DNA of 64,000 bases from an uncultured Coriobacteriales bacterium (GTDB lineage: Bacteria > Actinomycetota > Coriobacteriia > Coriobacteriales > UMGS124): contig CAKUAI010000002.1 of NCBI GenBank assembly GCA_934636245.1, forward strand, positions 1 to 64,000, given 5' to 3'. This document shows positions 24,093-32,940 of the stretch, one piece after another. Position 1 is the stretch's first letter; every line of letters starts with the position of its first letter. Under the pieces are notes generated by a model. It did no database searches. It was not told the DNA's origin and saw only the letters and a list, made by a program, of their open reading frames with translations. The position numbers and the translations under genes were made by a program.

Positions 24093-24186
24093 TGGCGGAG
24101 AGCTAGGGATTCGAACCCTAGAAGGGACTTTATGGTCCCTTACTCGCTTAGCAGGCGAGCACCTTCGGCCTCTCGGTCAGCTCTCC
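24093..24186 (-). tRNA. tRNA-Ser (anticodon GCT)
   Basis: A 94-base class II tRNA with encoded CCA. Acceptor GGAGAGC pairs with GCTCTCC. Anticodon stem CTCGC/GCGAG encloses CTGCTAA, giving GCT. It has a long variable arm (AAGGGACC...) and T-loop TTCGAAT. Confidence 0.95.
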
Positions 24187-24330
24187 GCGTGCTGAGGGAG
24201 CATACCGCAATATTGGTCGTTTGCACAAGCCCAAATGGCCGGTATTCTAGTAACTCTGCACAATTCCTTGAGATTTAGGCTCGAAAGCGTCCCTTTGGCG
24301 GGGTTTTTTGAGCCGGATTCTCAGTCCCGC

Positions 24331-25290
24331 TTAGCAGAAAAAGCTGCCCGGTACGGCGATGTCGCCCTTCTTAGCTGTCGCACGCAGGCGGTCCCAGGAG
24401 AAGACGCTTGCCAGCTCGCGGGCTGAGAGGGCCTCGGGGGAGTCGACGAGGCCCGTGAGGTGGGCGAGCCTGCCGATGAGGACCTCCGGCGTGCCGAAGT
24501 GGTCGCGCATGAAGCCCAGGTCGCAGTCACGCTCGCGCTTGGAAAGGCGGCGCGTGCCGTCGGGTGCCATGAGCATGGGCAGATGCGCATAACGAGGCTG
24601 GTCAAAGCCTAGCAGACGCTGTAGGTAGATTTGTCGGGCGCACGAGGGCAGAAGATCGCGGCCGCGCACCACGTAGTTGACGCCCATGAGCGCGTCGTCG
24701 ACGGTGACGGCAAGCTGGTAGGCATGCACGCCGTCGCTGCGACGCACAAGGAAGTCGCCGCATTCCTGCGCCAGGCATTCGAGCTGGTCGCCGTAGACCT
24801 CGTCGGTAAACTGAATCGTGCCTGCGGGATCTGTGGCTTCGGGTACGCGCAGACGCAGCGCCGCCGGGCGCATGCGGGAGCGCTCACGAACTTGCTCGCC
24901 GGTGAGGGTGCGGCAGGTGCCTGCGTAAATGGGCGTCCCGTCGCTTGCGTGAGGAGCCTGCGCGGCATGCAGCTCGGCGCGCGAGCAGAAGCACGGGTAG
25001 GTGAGGCCCATGCGCTCGAGGCGGGCAGCGTACTGCTCGTATATGGCCGCTCGCTCGCTTTGGAAGACGGGGCCCTCGTCCCAGTCGAGGCCGAGCCAGC
25101 GCAGGTCGTCGATGAGCGCCTCGGTGGCACCGGCAGGGGTCTTGCGCGGGTCGAGGTCCTCGATGCGCAGGGTGAGCGTGCCGCCCTCGGTGCGCACGGC
25201 GAGCCAGGCGATGAGCGCACACCACACGTTTCCCAGGTGCATGCGGCCCGAAGGCGTGGGAGCGAAGCGGCCATGGGGTGCTTGTGGCAT
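24331..25290 (-). CDS. gluQ: glutamyl-Q tRNA(Asp) synthetase
   Basis: Attaches glutamate to the queuosine base of tRNA-Asp in the cytoplasm. The 319-residue protein matches the catalytic half of glutamyl-tRNA synthetase without an anticodon-binding domain. The HIGH-type motif is PTPSGRMHLGN (11-21) and the KMSKS-type motif is RLSKR (248-252). Zinc ligands fit the family pattern: Cys100, Cys102, Tyr122 and Cys126. The ATG at 25290 is preceded by GAGGAAA on the minus strand; longer in-frame starts overlap the upstream region. The gene order with tRNA-Ser downstream appears incidental. Confidence 0.9.
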   Translation of the reverse strand: MPQAPHGRFAPTPSGRMHLGNVWCALIAWLAVRTEGGTLTLRIEDLDPRKTPAGATEALIDDLRWLGLDWDEGPVFQSERAAIYEQYAARLERMGLTYPCFCSRAELHAAQAPHASDGTPIYAGTCRTLTGEQVRERSRMRPAALRLRVPEATDPAGTIQFTDEVYGDQLECLAQECGDFLVRRSDGVHAYQLAVTVDDALMGVNYVVRGRDLLPSCARQIYLQRLLGFDQPRYAHLPMLMAPDGTRRLSKRERDCDLGFMRDHFGTPEVLIGRLAHLTGLVDSPEALSARELASVFSWDRLRATAKKGDIAVPGSFFC

Positions 25291-25469
25291 GGTTTTCCTC
25301 GGTTCGGGTGACGAAATGACGTTGCGTGCATGGGCAATGATAGCCGTGCGGGGCTTGCATGTGGGCAACCTTGCGACGAACACGCTCATATTTTGTTATT
25401 ACCTCGCATGATGAGCTCAGGTGTGGGAAACTTGGAGGTGAGACAAAAGATGAGAAGAGGTAACCACTC

Positions 25470-28400
25470 GTGAGCACAAATCAGCAGACAGATGTGCAGG
25501 CGCCCTGCATGCATCCTGCGCCTGTGCCGGAGCCGTCCTTCCTTGTGTCGCAGGACGGTGCCGCTGCCTTTGCCGGCGACGCCGGTGCCGTGCCGACCAA
25601 GGCAGGTCTCATAGAGCGGGCCATCAATGCGCTGCAGGGTCGGTTTGCGGCTGTCGCATCTGCCCCGCAGGCCGATGACGAGGGCTTATATGAGCTGCCG
25701 AAAGGCTCCAAGGTGCAGAAGGTCCCCACGCCGACGGGCACGCCCGAGGGTGTGGGCTATTGCCTCGTCGCCCAGGGAATTCCCCTGCCTGCCGCCGGTG
25801 CCTCCTGGCTTGTGTCGTTCGCTGCGGACGACGACCCCACGGTCGACGCCAAGCCTATGCGCCGCCTGCCGTGCATCCTGACCACCTGCCATGCGTGCCG
25901 TGTGCGCATCCTGGCGCTTATCGATGAGTTCGGCCGCGTGTTCGCCACCGGTGAGGCCTTGTCGATGCCGCCCGCGCGCACGCCCGACGTGCAGTTCAAG
26001 CGCTATGCTGACCGCGACGGCGCGGGATGCGTGGAGGTCGCCCAGGAGAAGGCCCCGGCTTTTCGTGCCTGTGAGTTCATGGAAGCCACGGGAGGCATCG
26101 CGCTTTCGAGCTCTCGGGTGAACCTGGGCTGCGATGCCTCGGGGCTCACGCTGTGCGCGGCCGCTGCCGTGGCCTTTCTCGTGTTCTGGCAGTTCCCGCG
26201 CGACGGAGGATACTCCCTGACGGGCCTGGGCGTGCGCGATGCGCTTGGCAAGCTGCGCACCACCGACGTGTTTGAGGCGGCGCAGGGCATCATCGATATG
26301 GACGACGAGGCCCAGGGCCGCCCTGGCGTGCTTGTGCCGGGCCTGGTGTCCTATGCAGCGCAAACCCTGCGCGAGGCGGGCTTTGACGGCGTCGATGCGG
26401 CTTCGCTGGGTGAGACCGCGGGTTCTCAGGATGGAATCATGCCGGCCGGAGTGCCCTTCTTGGGGTCGCTTGCGTCCCAGCCTGCCGGAGACGCTCCCCA
26501 GGCAAGCCAGGTGGTGCAGCACATCGCCGCCATGATCGGCGGTGCCCTAGCTGCCAGCGGAATCCCCGGCCTCACGGTGCTCGGGGCCGCTCCGGGCTCC
26601 GCAAACCCTGCGGCTCCTGCCCCTCAAATCAAGATGATGCGCACGACGAAGTACGCGGACACGTTCTATGTCATCTTCGACCCCTCACAGGTAAACGCCG
26701 AGGGGGCTCGCATGCTGCTGGAGGCCGAAGGCCTGTTCAATCGTCTCGTGGGCATGCAGCGGGCCTACGGTGCGGAGAAGCTGCAGACGATGGGTCCCGC
26801 TGAGACAGCCGAGCTCGACGCATGGTGCACCGACCATGCCCTTGCCGCGGCCGATCCGTACCTGGGCGGCAATCCCATGCATGCCCAGCCTGCTCCTGCC
26901 GGAGCGGGAGACCTCGACGTTCGCATGGCGTTCGCGCGGGGGTGCGAGTGCCTGCGCCTGCCGTATCGCCTGGAATATGAGTTTGATTACGACGCCAAGG
27001 GACACACCCTGGTGGTGGAGATCGCATCGATGCCCGCCTGCGTCATGCCGGGTCTGCGTTGGGACAAGGAGCAGGGGTGCTGGCAGCCATGTGACGAGGA
27101 AATGCGCCAGGGGCTTGCGAGCCGCTATGCCGCCTTCTCTCTTTTGGCATGCGCGGCCGTCGGTTTCTGGGCATGCCCCGATGTCGAGCAGGTTTGGGTG
27201 AACGTGCGGCGTGGGTTTGGCGCCGCGCAGAAGCTTGCCGGCGCGTCGGCCGATGGCGCAAAGCCCGAGCCCTTCCTCATCCTGCCTGGTATCGGTGAGA
27301 TCTGCGCTCCCACTGAGCCTGAGTGCGTGCTCTCCGCCCGCCTGGGCCGAGACCAGCTCAATGCCATGCTCGTCGACGCCGACGGCCGTGCCCGCTGCCA
27401 GGCCGACCCGTTCGAGGCGCTTTCCCGTGTCCCCCATGTCTTCAGCCTTGACGCGCACCGCAGGCTCGTGGGCGTGAAGCCCCTCTTCAACTTGGGCGAC
27501 GAGCCTTTTGCCAGCGAGGAGGCCGTGCGCGAGGTCGAGCTCGACCAGCACGTCCTGTCTGAGGAGGGTGGGGCCGAACTGGCGGCCCGTCGCGTCTGCG
27601 ACCTCGGCATTTTCGAGGGTGCGAGCCGCAAAGAAGAGGCCCGCCGCATCATGGAGAGCTTTGAGGGCGACGACAGCCTTGCGGCGATCGCCCAGGCCCG
27701 CGATGCCTATGAGCGCACGGAGAACCCCCTCACGCGCGCGGCCCTCATGCGCGTGATCGAGGGCATCGCGACCGACGCCATCGAGGCGGACTCGCATGAC
27801 GAGGCGGCTGTGGCGCTCGACGACATCTACGGCCTGCAGGCCCAGATGGCCCGCGCCGCGCAGGCGGTGGGCAAGAATCCCCGCGAGGCGCGTCGCATCC
27901 TGGAGGAGATGGTCGACTCCTCCGACATGAACGGGTGGTTCGTCGACTCCAAGACGCGGTGCTTCCGCTATTTCGACTCGTACGCCGCGCGCGCCTTGTA
28001 CGGCCTGCGCTGCGCAGACGACCTGGCGGGCCGCGACTTGGCCTTGTGCGCCGACGAGTACTTCATGGCACACTACCGCCTGTCTTCCCTGCTCGACGAC
28101 AACCTCGACGCTTCCGAGCAGGCCATTGCGCACGCCCGGCGTTGCGTCGAGCTTGCCCCGAGTGTGGCGGCGAGCTACCTGCGCCTGGCTCGCTGCTACT
28201 TCTCGTCGTTTGACTATGTGAGTGAGATCGCAACGCTCAAGAGCGCTTTCAAGATCATGTGGAACCCCAAGGACCTGGGACTTGCGCTGTACTGGCTGGG
28301 ATACGCCTTCTGCATGACCGACGAGCTTGACGCCGGCATGGCGTGCTACCAGCGCAGCGTCGCCTACGACCGCACGCTGGCCGATGTCGCTTCCACCGAG

Positions 28401-28649
28401 CTGCGCGACCTGGCCGAGCGCCGGGGTGTCGAGATCAAGACGTTCACCGATCGCGAGGCGAAGCTCGTCTTGCAGGGGGCGGGCATTGACCTCGACCTTT
28501 GTCAGCGCAACATCGACTTTCTGGTGAAGGCCGCGGGCACCGTGCTCGATGCGGGGAACAAGGGGCTTGCCTTCAAGTTACTGGGAGCCTCCGCCATAGG
28601 CCGGCACGACGACGCCATGGCCCCGGTGCTCAGCTCCCTGGAGGTATGA
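25470..28649 (+). CDS. large protein of unknown function with C-terminal helical repeats
   Basis: A 1059-residue protein with no family I recognise. No signal peptide is present at the start; a hydrophobic run near residues 230-250 (LCAAAAVAFLVFWQF) and another near 555-570 may be buried helices. The middle contains an Ala/Pro/Gly-rich linker (about 325-385). The last third (from about 700) is alpha-helical, with TPR-like helix pairs around residues 870-980 (for example ASYLRLARCYFSS and LGLALYWLGYAF). The GTG start at 25470 has GAGAAGAGG at 9 bases. It heads a tight operon: the next genes follow after 31 and 19 bases. A scaffold or protein-binding role is possible but unproven. Confidence 0.7.
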   Translation: MSTNQQTDVQAPCMHPAPVPEPSFLVSQDGAAAFAGDAGAVPTKAGLIERAINALQGRFAAVASAPQADDEGLYELPKGSKVQKVPTPTGTPEGVGYCLVAQGIPLPAAGASWLVSFAADDDPTVDAKPMRRLPCILTTCHACRVRILALIDEFGRVFATGEALSMPPARTPDVQFKRYADRDGAGCVEVAQEKAPAFRACEFMEATGGIALSSSRVNLGCDASGLTLCAAAAVAFLVFWQFPRDGGYSLTGLGVRDALGKLRTTDVFEAAQGIIDMDDEAQGRPGVLVPGLVSYAAQTLREAGFDGVDAASLGETAGSQDGIMPAGVPFLGSLASQPAGDAPQASQVVQHIAAMIGGALAASGIPGLTVLGAAPGSANPAAPAPQIKMMRTTKYADTFYVIFDPSQVNAEGARMLLEAEGLFNRLVGMQRAYGAEKLQTMGPAETAELDAWCTDHALAAADPYLGGNPMHAQPAPAGAGDLDVRMAFARGCECLRLPYRLEYEFDYDAKGHTLVVEIASMPACVMPGLRWDKEQGCWQPCDEEMRQGLASRYAAFSLLACAAVGFWACPDVEQVWVNVRRGFGAAQKLAGASADGAKPEPFLILPGIGEICAPTEPECVLSARLGRDQLNAMLVDADGRARCQADPFEALSRVPHVFSLDAHRRLVGVKPLFNLGDEPFASEEAVREVELDQHVLSEEGGAELAARRVCDLGIFEGASRKEEARRIMESFEGDDSLAAIAQARDAYERTENPLTRAALMRVIEGIATDAIEADSHDEAAVALDDIYGLQAQMARAAQAVGKNPREARRILEEMVDSSDMNGWFVDSKTRCFRYFDSYAARALYGLRCADDLAGRDLALCADEYFMAHYRLSSLLDDNLDASEQAIAHARRCVELAPSVAASYLRLARCYFSSFDYVSEIATLKSAFKIMWNPKDLGLALYWLGYAFCMTDELDAGMACYQRSVAYDRTLADVASTELRDLAERRGVEIKTFTDREAKLVLQGAGIDLDLCQRNIDFLVKAAGTVLDAGNKGLAFKLLGASAIGRHDDAMAPVLSSLEV

Positions 28650-28680
28650 GCGCCTGTGACCGAAGCGATGGGGTGACGAT

Positions 28681-29655
28681 ATGGATTTGACAAGCAAGGT
28701 CATGGCCTTCGGACGCAAGGCGCGTCTGGAGGCCGAGCGTGCGGCCCGTGTCGCCGTGCCTGCCGTGAAGGATGCCGCCGAGCGCATGGTGCCCGCTATG
28801 AGGGATGCCGCCGAGCGCATGGCACCTGCTATGAGGGATGCTGCCGAGCGTGTGACGCCAGCCGTGAAGGACGCCGCTGGCAAGGCTGCCGAGAAGGCAC
28901 GCGAGACGGCTGCGCAGGTCCCTGCTGCCGCGCGGCGTGCGGCCGAAACCGTTGCCCATGGGGTGCAGACGGGTGCGCAGGCGGCCCGTGATGGCGTTCA
29001 GGCCGCGGTGCCTGCCGTGCAGCAGGTTGCGGCGCGCACCGCGCCTGCTGTGGTGGATGCCGTCGAGAAGGCGGCTCCCGCTGTGGCCGAGGCGGCGGTG
29101 GAGGCGGCTCAGTCGGCGGCCTTTGCCGCCCTCAAGGGCAAGCGCCCTGCAAGCGCCGTGGCCAATGCGGCTGCCAGCGCGGCGAAGACTGCGGCGAGTC
29201 GGGCAGGCAAGACGGCAGCCAAGGCGGTCGCCGAGGTCGCGGTGAAAAACGCGGCGGACATGCGCGAGGCCGATGCGCGTGCCCACACGGTGCACAACGC
29301 CCGTACCGGCCAAGACGTCGTGGTTGAGGCATACGTCAAGGGACCGGGCGGCAAACGCGACTATGCTCGTGTGTACCCCAAGGGCGCCAAGGACGACTTT
29401 GGCCCCGTTGGCAACAAAGCTGTGGGCGCATTGCTTATCATGGCAGGGTTGCCCATGCTCGTCCTGCCGGGCCCGGGCGCCGCGGCCATTGCCGCCGGCA
29501 TGTACTACCTGCGCAAAGCCTCCGACCATGACGACGTGGTGCACGTTGACGCCGAGGTCCGAGACCCCGCCCCCTCGTCGCCGTCATCGGATGGGGAACA
29601 GCCGCGCGCATGCGATTCCCATACGACCGATCAAGGCCCAACCATTAACGCCTAG
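28681..29655 (+). CDS. LEA/apolipoprotein-like repeat protein with PGPG membrane hairpin
   Basis: A 324-residue, Ala-rich protein. Residues 27-70 are four tandem 11-residue repeats of the form PAxxDAAERxx, an amphipathic pattern like LEA group 3 or apolipoprotein repeats. Similar but looser Ala/Glu/Lys helices continue to about residue 200. A hydrophobic hairpin near 241-275 contains MLVLPGPG, matching the PGPGW family of small membrane proteins. The C-terminus is Asp/Ser/Pro-rich. It may lie along a membrane surface and insert by the hairpin. The second gene of the unknown operon, 31 bases after the first; the ATG at 28681 follows GGGGTGAC. Confidence 0.72.
   Translation: MDLTSKVMAFGRKARLEAERAARVAVPAVKDAAERMVPAMRDAAERMAPAMRDAAERVTPAVKDAAGKAAEKARETAAQVPAAARRAAETVAHGVQTGAQAARDGVQAAVPAVQQVAARTAPAVVDAVEKAAPAVAEAAVEAAQSAAFAALKGKRPASAVANAAASAAKTAASRAGKTAAKAVAEVAVKNAADMREADARAHTVHNARTGQDVVVEAYVKGPGGKRDYARVYPKGAKDDFGPVGNKAVGALLIMAGLPMLVLPGPGAAAIAAGMYYLRKASDHDDVVHVDAEVRDPAPSSPSSDGEQPRACDSHTTDQGPTINA
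28759..28890 (+). repeat. four tandem 33-bp coding repeats
   Basis: Four consecutive 33-bp units encode 11-residue repeats (28759-28791, 28792-28824, 28825-28857, 28858-28890). Units two and three differ at only a few bases, suggesting recent slippage or duplication. Confidence 0.85.
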
Positions 29656-29674
29656 AGAGAAGGAACGACCGACA

Positions 29675-30325
29675 ATGAGCGAATTCATCCCCGAGGACCT
29701 GGTTGCGGGCGAGCCCGTCATTTCCGTGCGCTGGCGCCTGCACAAGTGCGCCCTGCCGCTCAAGAGCAGGCACCTGCATGCCTTTGAGTCGCGCGGCCTT
29801 GCGGCGGGCCTCAAGAGCTGGGCGAGGCAGCACATCGAGTGGACCCTGGCCGAGGGCGCCCTCAAGGACCCCAACGGCGTCATGACGTTTGTGGTTGACG
29901 ACCAGGGCCGCGCCCTCATGGGCGTTGAGCCCTACGTCGCGCTCGAGCCCATGGACGCGCAGGCCCTCATCGAGCGCGCCCGCGCATGTGCCGACGACCC
30001 TGTGCCCGGCGAGGTCGCCTGGGTTGTGCGCGAGGAAGGGGGCAAGACGTCGCTCGTGGCGCTCATGGATGCCAGCCGCGTGCTGTCGGGTGCAAACTCG
30101 CTTATCGCCGACCTGGCGAAGACCCTCAAGATGGAGGTCTCCTTCAATCCGGAGATGCAGGCACAGCCCGGCGACGAGGTTATGCTTGTGAGCGACGAGC
30201 ACGGCGTCGTGGGTGCGACGGACGCAGGCGGGGCTGCAGTGGAGCGCTTCAGCGCTTACTACGAGCGCCTTGTGGGGCAGACCAAGCCCGACGCGTTCGA
30301 CCGAGGCAACCTCGGCATCATCTAG
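29675..30325 (+). CDS. protein of unknown function
   Basis: Third gene of the unknown operon, 216 residues, no signal peptide or membrane segment visible. It has a mixed alpha/beta appearance; motifs such as FVVDDQGRALMGVEP and VMLVSDEHGVVGATD look like two related beta-hairpin elements within the chain. I cannot assign a family. The ATG at 29675 is preceded by GAGAGAAGGA and lies 19 bases after the previous stop, indicating co-transcription. A terminator follows directly. Confidence 0.7.
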   Translation: MSEFIPEDLVAGEPVISVRWRLHKCALPLKSRHLHAFESRGLAAGLKSWARQHIEWTLAEGALKDPNGVMTFVVDDQGRALMGVEPYVALEPMDAQALIERARACADDPVPGEVAWVVREEGGKTSLVALMDASRVLSGANSLIADLAKTLKMEVSFNPEMQAQPGDEVMLVSDEHGVVGATDAGGAAVERFSAYYERLVGQTKPDAFDRGNLGII

Positions 30326-30330
30326 CAGCA

Positions 30331-30356
30331 AAAAGGGCCCCGACAGGGGCCCTTTT
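30331..30356. terminator. terminator between unknown operon and dehydrogenase
   Basis: AAGGGCCCC (30333-30341) pairs with GGGGCCCTT (30346-30354) and is flanked by A-run and T-run, so it can end both convergent transcripts. Confidence 0.88.
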
Positions 30357-30378
30357 CGTATGCGGGATTCTTTGCGGC

Positions 30379-31368
30379 TTAGAGTCCGTTCACGACGCAC
30401 GTGGGGCGCTCGCCGGCCTCGAGCCGCGCCACGTTTTCCCACATGTGGGCTTGCCCGCGACGCATGCTGCCTGTCGTGATGCCGCCCAGGTGAGGGGAGA
30501 AGAGCGCACGCTGCGAGGCCTGCGGCGAGAGCCGGAGCAGGGGGTTTGACAGCTCGACGGGCTCGGGGTGCACGGTGTCCAGGCCTGCCCCGGCCAGGTG
30601 CCCGCTCTCAAGCGCCTGCGCGAGTGCCTCGTTGTCCACAAGCTGGCCGCGCGCGGTATTTACGAGGTACGCGCCCTGGCGCATCTTTGCAAGGAAATCT
30701 CCGTCGACCATGCCGCAGGTCTCGGGGGTCACTGCGCAGTGCAGGCTCACGATATCGCTCCTTGCGAGCAGCTCGTCGAGCTCTATGTATTTGATGCCCA
30801 GGGTCTCTTCAAGCTCGGCGGGTTTGCGCGAGCGGTTGGCGTAGAGCACGCGGCACCCAAAGGCACGCAGCCGCGCCGCCGTCGCCTGCCCGATGGCGCC
30901 CATGCCCACCAGTCCCACGGTGCAGTCGGCCAGGTCGGTGATGCCCTCGCGCATGAAGCGCATCTTTACTTCCATCTGCCTGCCCTGTCGCACGGCCGCG
31001 TCGCTTGTGGCCACGCTGCGCAGAAGGCCCAGCATGAGCAGGATCGTTTGCTCGGCGACGGCGCCTGAGTTCATGCCGGCGTTGTTGCACACGAAGACGC
31101 CGCGCTCGGCCGCACACGCGCAGTCGAAGCTGTTGTAGCTCACGCCCTCGCTTTGGATGAGGCGCAGCTGCGGCAGGCGGCTGATGAGGTCGGCGTCGAC
31201 CGTGGCGATGGCATCGGCTATGAGAATCTGCGTGTCGGGCATGGCAGCCACGACCTCGTCGTTGGTGGCACCGCGCCCTAAAAACACCACGTCGGGGGAG
31301 TCGACGCGGGTGTTGTCGGGCAGAATGCGCTTGTAGTAGGCCTTGTCGCCCAAGACGCAGATTTTCAC
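30379..31368 (-). CDS. D-isomer specific 2-hydroxyacid dehydrogenase
   Basis: A cytoplasmic NAD(P)-dependent oxidoreductase of 329 residues. The Rossmann motif GMGAIG lies near residues 154-159. The catalytic set of the family is visible: Arg in NTARGQLVD, Glu in LDTVHPEP and His in FSPHLGG. The substrate cannot be told; the family includes glyoxylate/hydroxypyruvate reductases, phosphoglycerate dehydrogenases and lactate dehydrogenases. The GTG start at 31368 is preceded by AAGGA. No ACT or C-terminal regulatory domain is present, so it is not a full-length SerA. Confidence 0.85.
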   Translation of the reverse strand: MKICVLGDKAYYKRILPDNTRVDSPDVVFLGRGATNDEVVAAMPDTQILIADAIATVDADLISRLPQLRLIQSEGVSYNSFDCACAAERGVFVCNNAGMNSGAVAEQTILLMLGLLRSVATSDAAVRQGRQMEVKMRFMREGITDLADCTVGLVGMGAIGQATAARLRAFGCRVLYANRSRKPAELEETLGIKYIELDELLARSDIVSLHCAVTPETCGMVDGDFLAKMRQGAYLVNTARGQLVDNEALAQALESGHLAGAGLDTVHPEPVELSNPLLRLSPQASQRALFSPHLGGITTGSMRRGQAHMWENVARLEAGERPTCVVNGL

Positions 31369-31417
31369 GGGCCAGTCCTTTCGACGTCGTGTTGTGTGGC
31401 GGCGAGCATATCACGCA

Positions 31418-31458
31418 ATGAAAAAGCCCCGCTCGGCCGGACGGCCGAACGGGGCGCA
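31418..31458 (-). terminator. terminator of the NlpC/P60 gene
   Basis: On the minus strand, GCCCCGTTCGGCCG pairs with CGGCCGAGCGGGGC and runs into TTTTTC. It lies between the NlpC/P60 stop and the dehydrogenase start. Confidence 0.85.
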
Positions 31459-31482
31459 GGAGACGCTGAAGTGTGGCGCGGG

Positions 31483-32685
31483 TTACACCGAGGGGGTGCC
31501 GCCGCCGATGTAGCCGTCGACGTAGTTGTAGTCGCGCAGCTGCACGCCGCCGTTGGGGATGGCGTCGATGACCTGGCCGTTGCCCACATACAGGGCAACG
31601 TGGTAGATGTTGCCGCTGGAGTTGGTGTAGAACACCAGGTCGCCGGGGTTGAGCGAGCCGATGTCGGAGGTGTAGCTGCCGTTGCTCACCACGTTGTCGT
31701 ACTGGTCGCCCGAGTAGTGGGGCAGCGACCCGCCATATGCGGCCGAGGTGAGGCCGGAGCAGTCGATGCCGCCGTAGCTCTCGCCGCCCAGCACGTAGTT
31801 GGTGCCGATGTAGCTCTGGGCAGTCGAGATGATGGAGCTCACGTCGTAGCCGGTGGCGTTGCTCACCGTGTCGGAGCTTACGGTGTTGCCGCTGGAGTCG
31901 CTCCAGTCGCCGGTGCTCTCGTCGTAGTGGTAGCCAGCGTCCTCAGCGGCAGAGATGACTTCCTGCATCTGCTGTTGGGCGGCAGCGGCGACCTGCTGGG
32001 AGGCAGCCTGTGCGGCGGCCTGGGCCTCGGCCTGCGCCTGGGCGTAGAGGGACTGCACCTCGTAGTCGAGGCTGGCGACGTAGGCGGCGCAGGCATCGGT
32101 CTGCTCGTTGAGGCTCTGCAGGTCGGCTGCCTGCTGGGCCTGGAGCTGCTCCTGCTGCACGCGCTGTTCCTGCAGCTGGGCCTCGCTGGTTTCAAGGGCG
32201 GCCTTGATGTCCTTCACGTCCTGGATGGCCTGCGCGTCGGCGTCGGAGATCTTGCCGGCGTAGTAGATGCGGCTGACGAGGTCCTCGAAGCTGGTGGCCG
32301 AGAAGATGACGTCGAGCATGTTGGCCTCGCCGGCGCGGTAATCAGCGCCCAGGCGATCGGCCAGGATGTCCTGGGCCTCCTCGAGCTGGGCCTTCTGGTC
32401 GGCGATGAGGGCCTGGGTGTCCGCGATTGCCTGGTTGGTGGCGTCGAGCTGCGCGGTCGTTGCCTCATAGGCTCCCTGGGCTTCGTATACCTGCTGGTAG
32501 AGGCTGTTGAGTTCCTGGGTTGCGGCGGCGTAGCGAGCCTGCGCGTCGGAGAGCGCGGCCAGGGTCGAGGCGCTCGCCTCGGCATGGGCCGTCTGGGCAG
32601 CCACGCCCATTCCCAGCCCTGCCACGGCAACGCCGAGGGCGAGGGGCAACACTGCCATGCGGGCCATGTGTGTGCTGAGTTGCAT
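31483..32685 (-). CDS. secreted NlpC/P60 peptidoglycan endopeptidase
   Basis: A 400-residue secreted cell-wall hydrolase. A signal peptide (residues 1-35, cleavage after AHA) precedes a long coiled coil (38-245) rich in Ala, Gln and Glu, like PcsB or RipA, which regulates activity. A disordered Ser/Gly/Thr linker (about 250-280) leads to a C-terminal NlpC/P60 domain with catalytic Cys309 in GGIDCSG, His362 in YHVALYVG and a likely polar third residue Asn378. The ATG at 32685 follows AAAGG on the minus strand. It would cut stem peptides and aid daughter-cell separation. It is divergent from ilvB. Confidence 0.92.
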   Translation of the reverse strand: MQLSTHMARMAVLPLALGVAVAGLGMGVAAQTAHAEASASTLAALSDAQARYAAATQELNSLYQQVYEAQGAYEATTAQLDATNQAIADTQALIADQKAQLEEAQDILADRLGADYRAGEANMLDVIFSATSFEDLVSRIYYAGKISDADAQAIQDVKDIKAALETSEAQLQEQRVQQEQLQAQQAADLQSLNEQTDACAAYVASLDYEVQSLYAQAQAEAQAAAQAASQQVAAAAQQQMQEVISAAEDAGYHYDESTGDWSDSSGNTVSSDTVSNATGYDVSSIISTAQSYIGTNYVLGGESYGGIDCSGLTSAAYGGSLPHYSGDQYDNVVSNGSYTSDIGSLNPGDLVFYTNSSGNIYHVALYVGNGQVIDAIPNGGVQLRDYNYVDGYIGGGTPSV

Positions 32686-32940
32686 GGTGTGGACCTTTCT
32701 TCCGTAGACTAACCGGCCATTTTAACAGGCGAGCTGCATTTTCTCGACCCCTAAGACCATTTGGCCACAAACCTGTGCAGTACGTTGGCGGCCGTGCGAA
32801 TGGTTGTCGTGTTGGACAAATGTGCCGTTTGTTTCAGCAATATGTCCGACCAGCGACTTTAACATTAGGAGTGTGTGAAATGCCTTACAATCTGCCGAAT
32901 TTACTCTGTTGGCGGTGTTCACCAGGAAGGGACGGTGCCC

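Noticed and set aside
28759..28890. Tandem repeats considered as a CRISPR array
   Set aside because: Units are contiguous, in frame, without spacers, and encode an amphipathic repeat; there are no cas genes.
30379..31368. Phosphoglycerate dehydrogenase (serA)
   Set aside because: The protein has the family catalytic residues but lacks the C-terminal regulatory domains common in actinobacterial SerA, so only the general 2-hydroxyacid dehydrogenase call is kept.
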